Assembly: GCF_050563455.1 (NCBI RefSeq)
Contig: NZ_CP191777.1
Location: forward strand, 1,550,001 to 1,614,000
Direction: 5' to 3'
From: Crocosphaera watsonii
GTDB taxonomy: Bacteria; Cyanobacteriota; Cyanobacteriia; Cyanobacteriales; Microcystaceae
Length of the DNA stretch: 64,000 bases
The notes under the pieces were generated by a model. The model worked only from the letters and a program-made list of their open reading frames with translations. It was not told where the DNA came from and searched no databases. Positions 18,425 through 26,781 of the stretch are shown here, one piece after another. A program made the translations under genes and the position numbers. The first letter of the stretch is position 1. Every line of letters begins with the position of its first letter.

Positions 18425-19187
18425 TCACTTATGATCTTTAAAGCCCTTAAATTTCCAAACGAACGGCTTAGCAAAATGTTGATTAAAGTAATCAATAAAA
18501 TTGAGAATTTTTTGGGATAGTTCTTCAGTTGAACGGACAGTAATTCTTTTGAGTAAACGCCGGACTAAGATCGAAAACCAACACTCAATTTGATTAAGCC
18601 ACGATGTATGTTTGGGAATATAAACAAAGCGAATTCGATGAGATTCATCTGATAAAAAATCTGCTCTGCTGTCCATAGATTGCAAAATCCCCTCCTTTCC
18701 CTTTCTCCCCAAATCAATAGTAATTCCACAGCTTTCTGCTACTAATTTGACTAAGCTTTCCGATTTATGAGTGTTGAGTTGATCTACAATAAAAATCCAT
18801 TCTGCTTTTTCATCAATCTTAATCGTTCTCTGGATATGTTCAGAAAAATCTTGTTCTGTTCTTGTCGGTCCAATAGAGGGACTAACAACTTTTCCTCTTG
18901 CCACATCCCAGTTCGCAATCAAGCTTAAAGTTCCGTGTCTTTCATATTCAAATTCGATTTTTTCTACTTGTTTAGGCTTGATTCTTTTGTTCGGAAATAA
19001 TCTCTCAAGAGCTTGAATCCCTGTCATTTCATCTGTACTAATTAAATGAATTCCTTGTTCTAACAAAGTTTTAGCTTCTTGATGAAGTTCACAGATATAT
19101 TTGACTTGCTTTTTAAATTTTAAGGGATCATCAATTTTGGCATTTAACCAGTAACGAACGAGATGTGGTTGTAATGTCGCTTCTTTT
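18425..19187 (-). CDS. IS630 transposase, second frame (DDE catalytic part)
   Basis: This frame contains LISTDEMTGIQALE (first Asp), WIFIVDQLNTHKS (second Asp), and IPKHTSWLNQIECWFSIL (Glu), the IS630 DDE triad. The frame is open from the A-run at 19184-19188 (plus strand TTTTT), just after a stop inside TTTTTTAAAAA. Translation would need a +1 shift from the upstream frame; the joined protein would read RFLKEATLQPHLVRYWL. The truncated copy at 32871-34037 has the same break. Confidence 0.85.
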
Positions 19188-19712
19188 TAAAAAACGCCCC
19201 ACACTACGGGGGGAAATCTTTTCGACAATTCCTCTTTTTATGGCTTCATCCGCCAACTCTGAAGGTGTCCAATGGCTCACTGGTCTGTCTGATTTTTCAC
19301 ATTCTTCACAAGCGATCGCTACAATCTGGACTACTTGTTCGACCGTAAAGGATTTTGTTGTTCCAGGTCTTGGGCGATCGCTTAAAATTCCTTTGATCAA
19401 GACCATTAATGCTTTCTCCGTTACCTGTTGTTCTTCGGCGGCACTCAGTTTTTCTCTCTCCTCAAACCATCGCGATCGCCACTGACGCACTTGTACTCGG
19501 TCTAATTCTAATCTTCGACTAATCGAACTATTGCTCTCTCCTGATGCTGCGGCTAAGATTAGCTTGGCTCGTCTAACAAGGCGATAGGGGTTTGTTGTCC
19601 CTCTCACTATTTGTTGGAGTACTGTTTTCTGTAGGTTGGAGAGGTTAATTGGCAATGCTTTTATCATGGACATCAACTTCGAGATTCTTCCGTTAGTTTC
19701 ATTGAAACACAT
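19131..19712 (-). CDS. IS630 transposase, first frame (HTH DNA-binding part)
   Basis: A 193-codon frame with a helix-turn-helix of IS630 type (SNSSISRRLELDRVQVRQW) and a second DNA-binding segment (SHWTPSELADEAIKRG). Its last 13 residues (TTTSRSLLVKCQN) are frameshift read-through. The shift point is the A5 run that follows RFLK. It encodes the N-terminal half of the transposase. Confidence 0.8.
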   Translation of the reverse strand: MCFNETNGRISKLMSMIKALPINLSNLQKTVLQQIVRGTTNPYRLVRRAKLILAAASGESNSSISRRLELDRVQVRQWRSRWFEEREKLSAAEEQQVTEKALMVLIKGILSDRPRPGTTKSFTVEQVVQIVAIACEECEKSDRPVSHWTPSELADEAIKRGIVEKISPRSVGRFLKRSDITTTSRSLLVKCQN

Positions 19713-19773
19713 TGTCGTGGCTAGTCACGAAAGTTTCTGTAAAAATCTGGTGGATTACTTTCGCCAAGCTGCA

Positions 19774-19944
19774 CTAGTTACCTAGAATTTTGTCCAGTTC
19801 GTCTTTTGGGTTCAAACCAGTATCTCTGCAACGCTGTTCAAATTGCTCCCTGTTCGGTAGGGGAACTTCTAACCGTTTCTTGATTGCTAGGGGTTCACCT
19901 TTGATGGTGGCCTCTATCGCTTTTTGGGTAATCCTTTTGTCCAA
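19774..19944 (-). pseudogene. Small hypothetical ORF cut at its 3' end by IS630
   Basis: The minus-strand frame reads LDKRITQKAIEATIKGEPLA and later PLPNREQFEQRCRDTGLNPK, then runs into the IS630 terminus, which supplies its stop. The best ribosome site (AAGGAG) precedes an ATG at about 19957 that is in another frame, so a one-base shift near the start is likely; a TTG at 19944 is the in-frame alternative. It resembles small helical DNA-binding or antitoxin-like proteins, but no family is recognised. Confidence 0.4.
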
Positions 19945-20147
19945 TTTTACTTTTATTCATTCAGGTAACTCCTTAATCAAAGTTAACGATATATAAGGAT
20001 TTTTAGATGACCATTCCTTCTCATTCACTCATCTCAATCTCTTCTCTAGAATGAGCGACAAGAGAAAATACCTTGATATACAAGGGCTTCAGTCCTCTTT
20101 TAATCAGAGCGATCGCACCATAACCCCTAGTAAAATATGAAAGTACC

Positions 20148-20643
20148 ATGACTAACCACCAATTAACTCTACTCAATATCCCTACCCATACCCATACCTC
20201 CCAACATGATCTAGAAAATGAGGATGCTTGTGATCATAAGTGGGTTCCTAGCACGGGGAAGTATGGACTATTTGCTTGGAGATGCCAAAAATGTTGGGAA
20301 CGGAAGGAAGCCGATCCATTTAAAGACCATAACTACATTGTCAAATCAGCGCAATCTGCTAAACGAGTCTACCAAGATTACTACTTGCATTATGAGCGAT
20401 CGCACACCAACAAGGATAAAAAACGATTCTTAAGCGCAGCCACGGATCGTTATTGGAAAGCTCGGATCGAGTTCTTGCGAGTCGTCATAGATCAGCCATT
20501 GACAATGGGAGACTTTGAACGGCAAAATCCTTGCCCCCCTGAATTGTTACCCGTCTATGAGATTTTAACCCAGAAATCACCCCTTAATGAATGGGGGCGG
20601 AAAAGTGAGACAGAAGTGATAGACACTTCTGAAAACTGTACTA
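20148..20643 (+). pseudogene. Zinc-ribbon-like ORF, interrupted by IS630 and split by inversion
   Basis: The frame starts at ATG 20148 and contains CDHKWVPSTGKYGLFAWRCQ followed by KCWERKEADP, a possible Cys/His zinc site (C, H, C, C). A helical, charged body follows. At 20642 it meets an IS630 end; the listed tail SAAWRK comes from the IS. If the IS is removed and the 12-kb inversion undone, the frame continues without a break into the 25 codons at 32795-32869 (SSMIGTYNGYEWKDDVLTVP, then MTKD and stop) for 189 residues. It then ends a few bases before group II intron domain V. It may therefore be a non-reverse-transcriptase ORF in intron domain IV. Function unknown. Confidence 0.7.
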
Positions 20644-20722
20644 GTGCAGCTTGGCGAAAGTAATCCACCAGATTTTTACAGAAACTTTCGTGACTAGCCA
20701 CGACAATGTGTTTCAATGAAAC
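20644..20722 (+). mobile_element. IS630 end fragment (79 bp), split half of the copy at 32871-34037
   Basis: The sequence GTGCAGCTTGGCGAAAG onward is the reverse complement of the right end of IS630 copy 1 (19774 back to 19696), preceded by TA. It is cut by the IS701-like element. The truncated copy at 32871-34037 lacks exactly this end and lies in the opposite orientation, as expected if an inversion separated them. Confidence 0.85.
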
Positions 20723-21862
20723 TTAGGAGTTTCGCATTGACAAAAGAGCGTAAATATGCAGATGATGTTTTCAGGTGATCGCTAATGAAGGAGAAAAATC
20801 ATAAGACTTCGGAGTAAACCATCAACAGCCCAATGTAATCTAGATCAATATACATACTTCTTGCTCTCAGAGCCAAAATACACAGGTTGCTGCCGTTTAG
20901 CTGAGATTTTAGAAATTTCTCGTCATAGCACCAATAGATTCTTACTAAGAGAGCAATATGAACCAATAGATTTATTTAGAGAAGTTCAAGGAAACCTTAA
21001 TTTGATTGGAGGAGTGTTAAGTGGGGATGATACCGTTATTGAAAAACACTACTCTCAAGTAGGAAAAGCTCATTTAATCAACTATTATTGGTCAGGAAAA
21101 CATCAAAAAGCCATCAAAGGAATTAACTTAATTACTTTGTATTATACTGACTATGATGGAAAATCAATGCCTATTAATTATCGCCTTTATGATCCTCTAG
21201 ATAATAAAACAAAAAATGATTACTTAAGAGAGATGATCGTAGAAGTAATCAAGTGGGGGGTAAAACCTTCTACTATAACGACAGACTGTTGGTATTCTTC
21301 TAAAGAGAATTTAAGATTTTTTAGAGATAAAGAACTGGATTTTCAAGTAGGAATAGCCAAAAATAGACAAGTAAAAGTAGAAGGAGGTAAATATCAAAGA
21401 GTAGAGGAGTTGGAAATTCCTAATAATGGATTGATAGTAATTATCAAAGAATTCGGAAAAGTAAAAATATTTAAGAGGACTTTTAAACACGGAAGTTGTC
21501 GTTATTATGCTACTTTTCTATATGATGAATCTAAACTTATGGATTGGAAGCGCGATGATTTTAGAGAGTTACAAACTATTCATTGGGGAATAGAATGCTA
21601 TCATAGAGCTTTAAAACAATTGTGTGGATTATCTAAGTTTCAAGTAAGAACGACAAAAGCTATTGTTACTCATATTTTCTGTTCTTTAAGAGCATTTTGT
21701 CAATTGGAACTGATGAGAATTAAAGCAACTATAGAGTCTTGGTATTCTCTCCAAAGAGAGCTTTCTTTAAAAGTGGCACGGGAGTTTATTTTAGAACAAT
21801 TATCTCCCACTAATTCTTTGACAGCATAATTTTTATTTTCTGTCAATGCGAAACTTCTAAGT
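20722..21862 (+). mobile_element. IS701-like insertion sequence
   Basis: The ends are inverted repeats of about 20 bp: CTTAGGAGTTTCGCATTGAC on the left and, on the reverse strand of the right end, CTTAGAAGTTTCGCATTGAC. No matching direct repeat flanks it: IS630 sequence lies on the left and unrelated DNA on the right. This fits its position at a rearrangement junction. Confidence 0.8.
20861..21829 (+). CDS. IS701-like DDE transposase
   Basis: A DDE transposase with GGVLSGDDTVIEKHYSQ (first Asp), STITTDCWYSSKENLRF (second Asp) and IHWGIECYHRALKQLCGL (Glu, in the Y/HxxxxK layout). These are the hallmarks of the IS701/DDE_5 group. The frame is open back to about 20789, adding residues such as SKPSTAQCNLDQYTYFLLSE. 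The TTG at 20861 is therefore only a formal start and the true start may be upstream at a non-ATG codon. Confidence 0.85.
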   Translation: MLSEPKYTGCCRLAEILEISRHSTNRFLLREQYEPIDLFREVQGNLNLIGGVLSGDDTVIEKHYSQVGKAHLINYYWSGKHQKAIKGINLITLYYTDYDGKSMPINYRLYDPLDNKTKNDYLREMIVEVIKWGVKPSTITTDCWYSSKENLRFFRDKELDFQVGIAKNRQVKVEGGKYQRVEELEIPNNGLIVIIKEFGKVKIFKRTFKHGSCRYYATFLYDESKLMDWKRDDFRELQTIHWGIECYHRALKQLCGLSKFQVRTTKAIVTHIFCSLRAFCQLELMRIKATIESWYSLQRELSLKVAREFILEQLSPTNSLTA

Positions 21863-21917
21863 TATTCTGTTATAAAGGTACAGAACGGGCTACACACTTA
21901 TACTTGGTACAAGCTTT

Positions 21918-22424
21918 CTAGCCCAACGAATCACACCCGAACATTAAGGGCATTCTACAGATTACCGTTTTGGGATAAATAATCAACATTTCTTGTTCTG
22001 CTTTTACTTTTTGTTCTCCATAGTAACTAATAGGAGAAACGGGATCGCTTTCCTTATAAGCAGGATTTAAACCATCAAAAACTAAATCAGTTGAGGTGAA
22101 AACACAAGGGATATTGACATCAGCGCATAATTTAGCAATATTCCCCGAAGCAGTTACATTTATTTTATAGGAATCTTCTGGATTATTTTGACAATAATTA
22201 GGCTTTGATGCTGCTGCTAAATGAATTACTGCATCGGGTTTTATCTGCTTAAATATTGTCTGTAATTCATCAATATTTGTAACATCAACCTTGACAAAGT
22301 TAATATTTTTTGAATCAAGTTTATGGTTATAATAACTGCCATAAACTTGCCAATTTTCTTGAGCATACTGACAAAGATTATAACCAAGAAATCCGCTTGC
22401 ACCTGTAACTAAAAGTTTTTTCAT
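21918..22424 (-). pseudogene. SDR (RmlD-like) gene, N-terminal part, cut at a rearrangement
   Basis: An NAD(P)-binding extended short-chain dehydrogenase. It has the TGASGFLGYNLCQYA motif, HLAAASKPNYCQ, the active-site Ser/Thr region (FTSTDLVFDG) and YGEQKVKAE (YxxxK). The frame ends after PLMFGCDSLG at 168 residues, about 120 short of the family. The matching C-terminal part is on the opposite strand at 34038-34290. The gene is inactive as it stands. It was probably a dTDP-4-dehydrorhamnose-reductase-like enzyme. Confidence 0.88.
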
Positions 22425-22430
22425 CTTACT

Positions 22431-22592
22431 CTATCCTTAAATGTAGGGTGGGCAAAACTAATATCTATTACTACCTGTTCTAAAATTGTTTATAATTTGC
22501 CCACCTGATCTCATTCTATCCTTAAATGTAGGGTGGGCAAAACTAATATCTATTACTAACTTTTCTAAAACTGTTGATAATACGACCACCAA
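22431..22592. repeat. Direct repeat, period 85 bp, containing an inverted repeat
   Basis: Two copies beginning CTATCCTTAAATGTAGGGTG at 22431 and 22516, about 77 bp each. In the first copy GGTGGGCAAA at 22447-22456 pairs perfectly with TTTGCCCACC at 22496-22505; the second copy has lost the right arm (GACCACC). The GGTGGGCA motif recurs at 51994. It lies between the SDR fragment and the HAD gene, and no gene is visible in it. Confidence 0.8.
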
Positions 22593-22615
22593 ATTAACTA
22601 TCGTAGACGTTTTCC

Positions 22616-23317
22616 TCATAAAGTTAACCTTTCCATTGAATCAATAATTGTGTAATCTGATCTAGATACTTCCTCATTTCTTTCTAATAGAAAAGGATTA
22701 ATCCCAACAGACTTTGCACCATCATAATCTTCTTTTCTACTATCTCCAATATGCCAAGTTTCTTCTGGTTTACAATTATGTTTTTCTAAAGCTTTAATAA
22801 AGATATGAGAATCAGGTTTTGCTTTTCCTGTGGTAGAAGAAATGGTTATAGTTTGGAAAAAATTAGTTAAGCCAAAAATATCTAGTACCTCATATATTCT
22901 ACTATCAAAATTTGAGATAATCCCTAATGTTATGCCCTGCTTTTGCCAATGTTGTAAAGCAGGGAAAACATCCGTATAAAGAAACCAAGGATGAGGGGTG
23001 GCAAAATAATCATAAAGTTGTCTAAAAAAGCCATCAAAATCACTAAATTGATCTATGACATTTGCCTCTGTATAAGTATCATAAGCCACCCGATACCACC
23101 ATTGATATTCTAAGTCTGGAACCATCATAATGTCCACCCCCTGAAAAGCTAAAGGAGGAGCTTTTTTAAACTGTTGATAAAACACTTTTTCTAAAAGGGA
23201 AGCATCACACTCTACCCCAACCTCTGCAGCGAGATAACGATACACTTCCCCTACACTTCCTTTCACCCCAAATAAAGTGCCAACAGCGTCTAAAAAAATG
23301 ACTTTTGGTTGTTTCAT
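22616..23317 (-). CDS. HAD-superfamily hydrolase, subfamily IA
   Basis: A 233-residue phosphatase-like protein. Motif I is FLDAVGTLFG (nucleophile Asp, but the second Asp of DxD is replaced by Val), motif II is IISNFDSR, motif III is the Lys in GKAKPDSHIF, and motif IV is HIGDSRKEDYDGA. The missing second Asp is seen in REG-2/HDHD3-like members and may alter activity. It lies 33 bp downstream of ndbB on the same strand, so the two may form an operon. Substrate unknown. Confidence 0.82.
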   Translation of the reverse strand: MKQPKVIFLDAVGTLFGVKGSVGEVYRYLAAEVGVECDASLLEKVFYQQFKKAPPLAFQGVDIMMVPDLEYQWWYRVAYDTYTEANVIDQFSDFDGFFRQLYDYFATPHPWFLYTDVFPALQHWQKQGITLGIISNFDSRIYEVLDIFGLTNFFQTITISSTTGKAKPDSHIFIKALEKHNCKPEETWHIGDSRKEDYDGAKSVGINPFLLERNEEVSRSDYTIIDSMERLTL

Positions 23318-23350
23318 AAACCCTCTATTTTTTTCTTAACCTTCTAACTA

Positions 23351-24541
23351 TTATAATAACAAGTCAGTTAATGGTTTAGTCATCCAATTAATACCAACGT
23401 TGATTTGATGTTTTAGGGTTGGTAAACGGTATAAATAAACTAATCTTCTGGCAATATAACCTAACGAGCCATCCAAGTTAACTCCTAATCCTGATAATGT
23501 AGCATTATCTATTCCCAGAGCCATCATTTCTCCTAATGGTTGATAAGCAAAAGGTAACAGTGGACGCTCAGTAATCGAAGCCCAAAGATTCCAAGCACAA
23601 TAATCAGACTGTTGAAAAGCTGTCTGTGCCGTTGCAGGAATTGGCTCCTTAGATTCATCATAATAAGCTGCTAAATCACCAATAGCAAAAATTTCAGGAT
23701 GCTCAATGGCTTGTAATTCAGGGGTTATTTTTAATAGTCCATTACTTGTCTTTTCTAACGGTAATTCTTTGACCATTTCGATAACTTGAGTTCCCACAGT
23801 CCACAATACTAAATCAACAGGAATGCTATCAATCTTTCCTTTATAAGATAAAGAAACACTATCGAAACTAACTTGAGTGACTTCTGTTTCTAGATCGATA
23901 AAAACTCTTCGAGACTCTAAGGCATTTTCGGCAACTTCTCGGTTAAATTCGGGAGAGTTGCTGAGTATTTTATCTCCTCTTTCAACCAATCTAATTCGCC
24001 CTGTATCCCCTAAACGATCTGCAAATTTACAAGCCAACTCTACACCGCTATATCCGCCCCCAACTACAGCAATACGAATTTTCTCTGCTTTTTTATCTTC
24101 TAATAAGCGTAATCTTTCTTTGATACGATAAGCATCTTCTAAAGTACGAAAAGGAATGGCATAATCTTTAACACCACTAAAATTATCTAAGGGAGTTTTT
24201 CCCCCCATTGCTAACACCAAACGGTCATAATGTAGACTATTATGATTATCCAATTCTAGTTGTTTGTTTTCGATATTAATACCAGTGACACAACCCTGAT
24301 GAAAGCGAATCGGTGTATCTGCTAAAAGTTCCTCATAAGGGGGGGCTATTTCCCACGTTTGCATCTCTTCTGTTATTAACTCATAGAGAAGGGGAGTAAA
24401 TAAGAAGCGATCGCTTTTATCAATTAAGATAATTTCAGGAGTCTGATCCTCTTCCCAAGTAAACTGGGTGAGACGTAAAGCAGTGTACAGTCCCCCAAAC
24501 CCTCCCCCAACAATGCAAATGCGTAATGGTTGTTCACTCAT
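23351..24541 (-). CDS. ndbB: Type II NAD(P)H dehydrogenase, NdbB-like
   Basis: A 396-residue flavoprotein with two dinucleotide-binding motifs: CIVGGGFGGLYTAL at the N-terminus for FAD, and IAVVGGGYSGVELACKFAD at about residues 160-178 for NAD(P)H. FAIGDLAAY near residue 290 contacts FAD. The length fits NdbB of cyanobacteria, a demethylphylloquinone reductase in vitamin K1 synthesis (established for the Synechocystis homologue), rather than the longer NdbA and NdbC. The C-terminus (RRLVYLYRLPTLKHQINVGI) may attach to the membrane. Other NDH-2 functions remain possible. Confidence 0.75.
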   Translation of the reverse strand: MSEQPLRICIVGGGFGGLYTALRLTQFTWEEDQTPEIILIDKSDRFLFTPLLYELITEEMQTWEIAPPYEELLADTPIRFHQGCVTGINIENKQLELDNHNSLHYDRLVLAMGGKTPLDNFSGVKDYAIPFRTLEDAYRIKERLRLLEDKKAEKIRIAVVGGGYSGVELACKFADRLGDTGRIRLVERGDKILSNSPEFNREVAENALESRRVFIDLETEVTQVSFDSVSLSYKGKIDSIPVDLVLWTVGTQVIEMVKELPLEKTSNGLLKITPELQAIEHPEIFAIGDLAAYYDESKEPIPATAQTAFQQSDYCAWNLWASITERPLLPFAYQPLGEMMALGIDNATLSGLGVNLDGSLGYIARRLVYLYRLPTLKHQINVGINWMTKPLTDLLL

Positions 24542-24699
24542 AAATTGCCTTTATGATACGGTTCATAATATATCTTAACATTTTAGAGAATCAATGATTA
24601 ACATCGTTTCGGCAAATGAATGCTGATACCCGTAGCTACAACCATCCTAGTTGTAGAGTCTAGAATACTGTTACGACTCACATTTGAAGCAAAAATAAG

Positions 24700-24730
24700 A
24701 AAAAAGGGGAATAAAATGATTTTACTCCCC
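24700..24730 (-). terminator. Intrinsic terminator of hpf
   Basis: On the minus strand GGGGAGTAAAA pairs with TTTTATTCCCC (one mismatch) and is followed by TTTTTT. It lies about 40 bp past the hpf stop codon. Confidence 0.8.
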
Positions 24731-24771
24731 TAAAAAATTTGCTCTAGATCATCTTGCAACGCTCTAATTAA

Positions 24772-25377
24772 TTAGGCACTTGTGTGATCATTTTCATTAG
24801 CTTCACGGGGTTGTATGATACCAAAACCACCATGATTTCTCATGTAGATAACATTAATTTCCTCGGTTTCTTGATTACGAAACATATAGAAATCATGATC
24901 TACTAATTCTAGTTGATGTTTTGCTTCTTCAATGGACATTGACGGCATAGCAAAATATTTCATGCGAATTACTTCGGGAGGTAATTCTGCCTGGCGATCG
25001 CCGATCAAATCTTCTGAAACTTCTTTTTCTGGCAAAACTTCTGGCAATTTTGCAGAAGATTGGGGTTTATGATTACTTACTTTCTCTTTATATTTACGAA
25101 GCTGACGAGAAATTTTATCGGAAACTAAATCAATACTTGCATAAAGATTTTCACTACCTTCTTGGGCCCGAATCACTGTACCATTAGCATAAACCGTTAC
25201 TTCGGCCTTATGCTTATCAGTAATACGAGCATTTTTAGCAACAGATAAATGAACATCAACTTTTGTAGTAAAAGTTTGATAATGTTTGACTGCCTTTTCT
25301 AGTTTTTGTTTAACGTAATCATTGATCGATTCGGTTACATCAATATTATTGCCTTGAATTAAAAGCTTCATACTCAA
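24772..25377 (-). CDS. hpf: Long-form ribosome hibernation factor HPF (LrtA)
   Basis: A 201-residue protein that joins 70S ribosomes into inactive dimers; in cyanobacteria it is known as the light-repressed transcript product LrtA. The N-terminal S30AE fold (about residues 1-105) starts MKLLIQGNNIDVTESINDYV, and the C-terminal dimerisation domain (about 140-195) has VIRMKYFAMPSMSIEEA and YMFRNQETEEINVIYMR. The ATG at 25377 gives MSMKLL; starting at the second Met is equally possible. A long leader lies upstream and a terminator downstream. Confidence 0.93.
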   Translation of the reverse strand: MSMKLLIQGNNIDVTESINDYVKQKLEKAVKHYQTFTTKVDVHLSVAKNARITDKHKAEVTVYANGTVIRAQEGSENLYASIDLVSDKISRQLRKYKEKVSNHKPQSSAKLPEVLPEKEVSEDLIGDRQAELPPEVIRMKYFAMPSMSIEEAKHQLELVDHDFYMFRNQETEEINVIYMRNHGGFGIIQPREANENDHTSA

Positions 25378-25881
25378 TACTCCATTCGTTGTTTCGCTGT
25401 TGTAGAATTAAAAGAGAAAACTGAGGATAATTCCTCTCCTTTTTGCTGAGATAGACTAATCCCTATCATCGGATTAATTCAATAACAATGGAGTCGGATA
25501 CCTTGGTTGATTCATAAATTCCTTGACCTCTTTTCTACTCTCTTAATCGGTTTTGCTTGATTGCTTAATTTAACCTAGATTAAGATATTCTAATGATAGA
25601 AGGGCGAGAGTTCAATAATAGCTTAAATAGTCTTATTTCTCTCCCTGATCCCAGTCCCTAATCTTCACCCCAAAACACTCGTTAGTTGGCTAGGGGAAGA
25701 ACTGCTGAGAAAAACCTCTTTTGGTGGCGTTTCTTTCAATGCCTTTCTCCAAAACAAACTCTGTATACTTTTAGCCTAACACTTTGTATTGTTCTAAACA
25801 TAGGTCTTTGTTTTCTTTTTATTTTCCTTTGCATCTCTTTATATTTCTTAAATATTTGCTGTCAAAACTTTGTCAATAGTT
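25378..25881. promoter_or_regulatory. Shared 5' region of hpf and lipB
   Basis: This is a 504-bp region between divergent hpf and lipB without a convincing gene. The hpf side contains several short inverted segments. Long leaders are known for lrtA transcripts in other cyanobacteria, so regulation by light or dark through transcript stability is plausible; that is inference. A frame at 25686-25904 is very hydrophobic and overlaps lipB, and I do not regard it as a gene. Confidence 0.4.
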
Positions 25882-26541
25882 ATGTATACTGCAACTTCAT
25901 TTAAACCCAGACGGTGTATACTGCAAAAATTAGGTACAACTCCCTACGAAGCGGCCTGGGAGATACAGCGATCGCTTGTTAAGCAACGTCTAGACGATCC
26001 TAGCTTAGAGGACACCCTATTATTGTTAGAACATCCTCCCGTTTATACATTAGGAACAGGTTCTAGTACCAAGTTTATCAAATTTGACCCGAAACAGAGC
26101 GAAATTCCAGTATATCGCACAGAAAGAGGAGGAGAAGTCACCTACCATTGTCCGGGTCAATTAGTAGGTTATCCTATCCTTAATTTACGATATTATCAAC
26201 AGGATTTACACTGGTATTTAAGACAACTAGAAGAAGTGATTATTCAAGTTTTAAAGCATTATCAACTTACAGGAGAAAGAATTCCAGGATTAACAGGGGT
26301 TTGGGTTAATAATTGCAAAGTTGCAGCTATTGGGATTAAAGTTAAACGTTGGGTAACAATGCACGGATTTTCTATTAATGTTTGTCCAGAGTTACAAGGT
26401 TTTCAAAATATTATTCCTTGTGGTATTGAAGATAAACCCGTGGGTAGCTTACAGCAATTTACACCTGGAATTAGTTTAGAAGAAATAGAAGCAAAAGTTA
26501 TTGAAATCTTTTCCAAAGTATTTGAAATTGAACTGATATAA
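25882..26541 (+). CDS. lipB: Octanoyltransferase LipB
   Basis: LipB transfers octanoate from acyl carrier protein to lipoyl domains, the first step of lipoate synthesis. The 219-residue protein shows LLLEHPPVYTLGTGS, RGGEVTYHCPGQLVGYPI, the catalytic Lys in AAIGIKVKRWVTMHGFSIN and the catalytic Cys in NIIPCGI. I chose ATG 25882; a TTG at 25870 would add four residues. It is monocistronic. Confidence 0.95.
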   Translation: MYTATSFKPRRCILQKLGTTPYEAAWEIQRSLVKQRLDDPSLEDTLLLLEHPPVYTLGTGSSTKFIKFDPKQSEIPVYRTERGGEVTYHCPGQLVGYPILNLRYYQQDLHWYLRQLEEVIIQVLKHYQLTGERIPGLTGVWVNNCKVAAIGIKVKRWVTMHGFSINVCPELQGFQNIIPCGIEDKPVGSLQQFTPGISLEEIEAKVIEIFSKVFEIELI

Positions 26542-26563
26542 GTTTTCTCAATCAACTATTATA

Positions 26564-26781
26564 ATAGCAAGAAAAGACTCATTTCCATTATTAACTCCTG
26601 AAGAATACTTCTTATGAAAGGAAAAAAAAAGAAAAACATGAATATATTAATGGTGAAATTTATGCCATGGGTGGTGGTAGAGTTAAGAATGGTCCCATAG
26701 CGATCCGTTTTCTAACAATATTGGAAACACATTTAGAAAATAGTAACTGTATAACAGGCAATTCTGACATCAAAATAAAAA
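26564..26781 (+). pseudogene. Uma2-family gene remnant
   Basis: The plus strand reads DSFPLLTPEEYFL, then a TGA stop where Uma2 proteins usually have Trp. After a frame change in an A-run it continues KHEYINGEIYAMGGG and HLENSNCITGNSDIKIKIKE. These are the N-terminal segments of Uma2 (DUF820) putative nucleases. The C-terminal half, including the catalytic core, is absent and the remnant runs into the 3' end of tgt. Two intact Uma2 genes are at 36349 and 46929. Confidence 0.8.

Larger units (their letters stand above)
18397..19774 (-). mobile_element. IS630-family element, copy 1 (complete ends)
   Basis: The element is 1378 bp with imperfect terminal inverted repeats: GTGCAGCTTAGC at the left, and on the reverse strand of the right end GTGCAGCTTGGC, both leading into TAATCCACCAG. 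A TA on each side (18395-18396 and 19775-19776) is the expected IS630 target duplication. Confidence 0.9.

Noticed and set aside
19165..19485. Antisense 106-codon frame in both IS630 copies
   Set aside because: It is a shadow of the transposase; its presence in both copies follows from their identity.
22431..22592. Possible CRISPR repeat-spacer unit
   Set aside because: Only two copies, about 77 bp long with no spacer structure and no cas genes; a tandem duplication explains it.
25686..25904. 72-codon hydrophobic frame upstream of lipB
   Set aside because: It overlaps the lipB start in another frame, lacks a ribosome site, and its hydrophobicity is explained by T-rich DNA.
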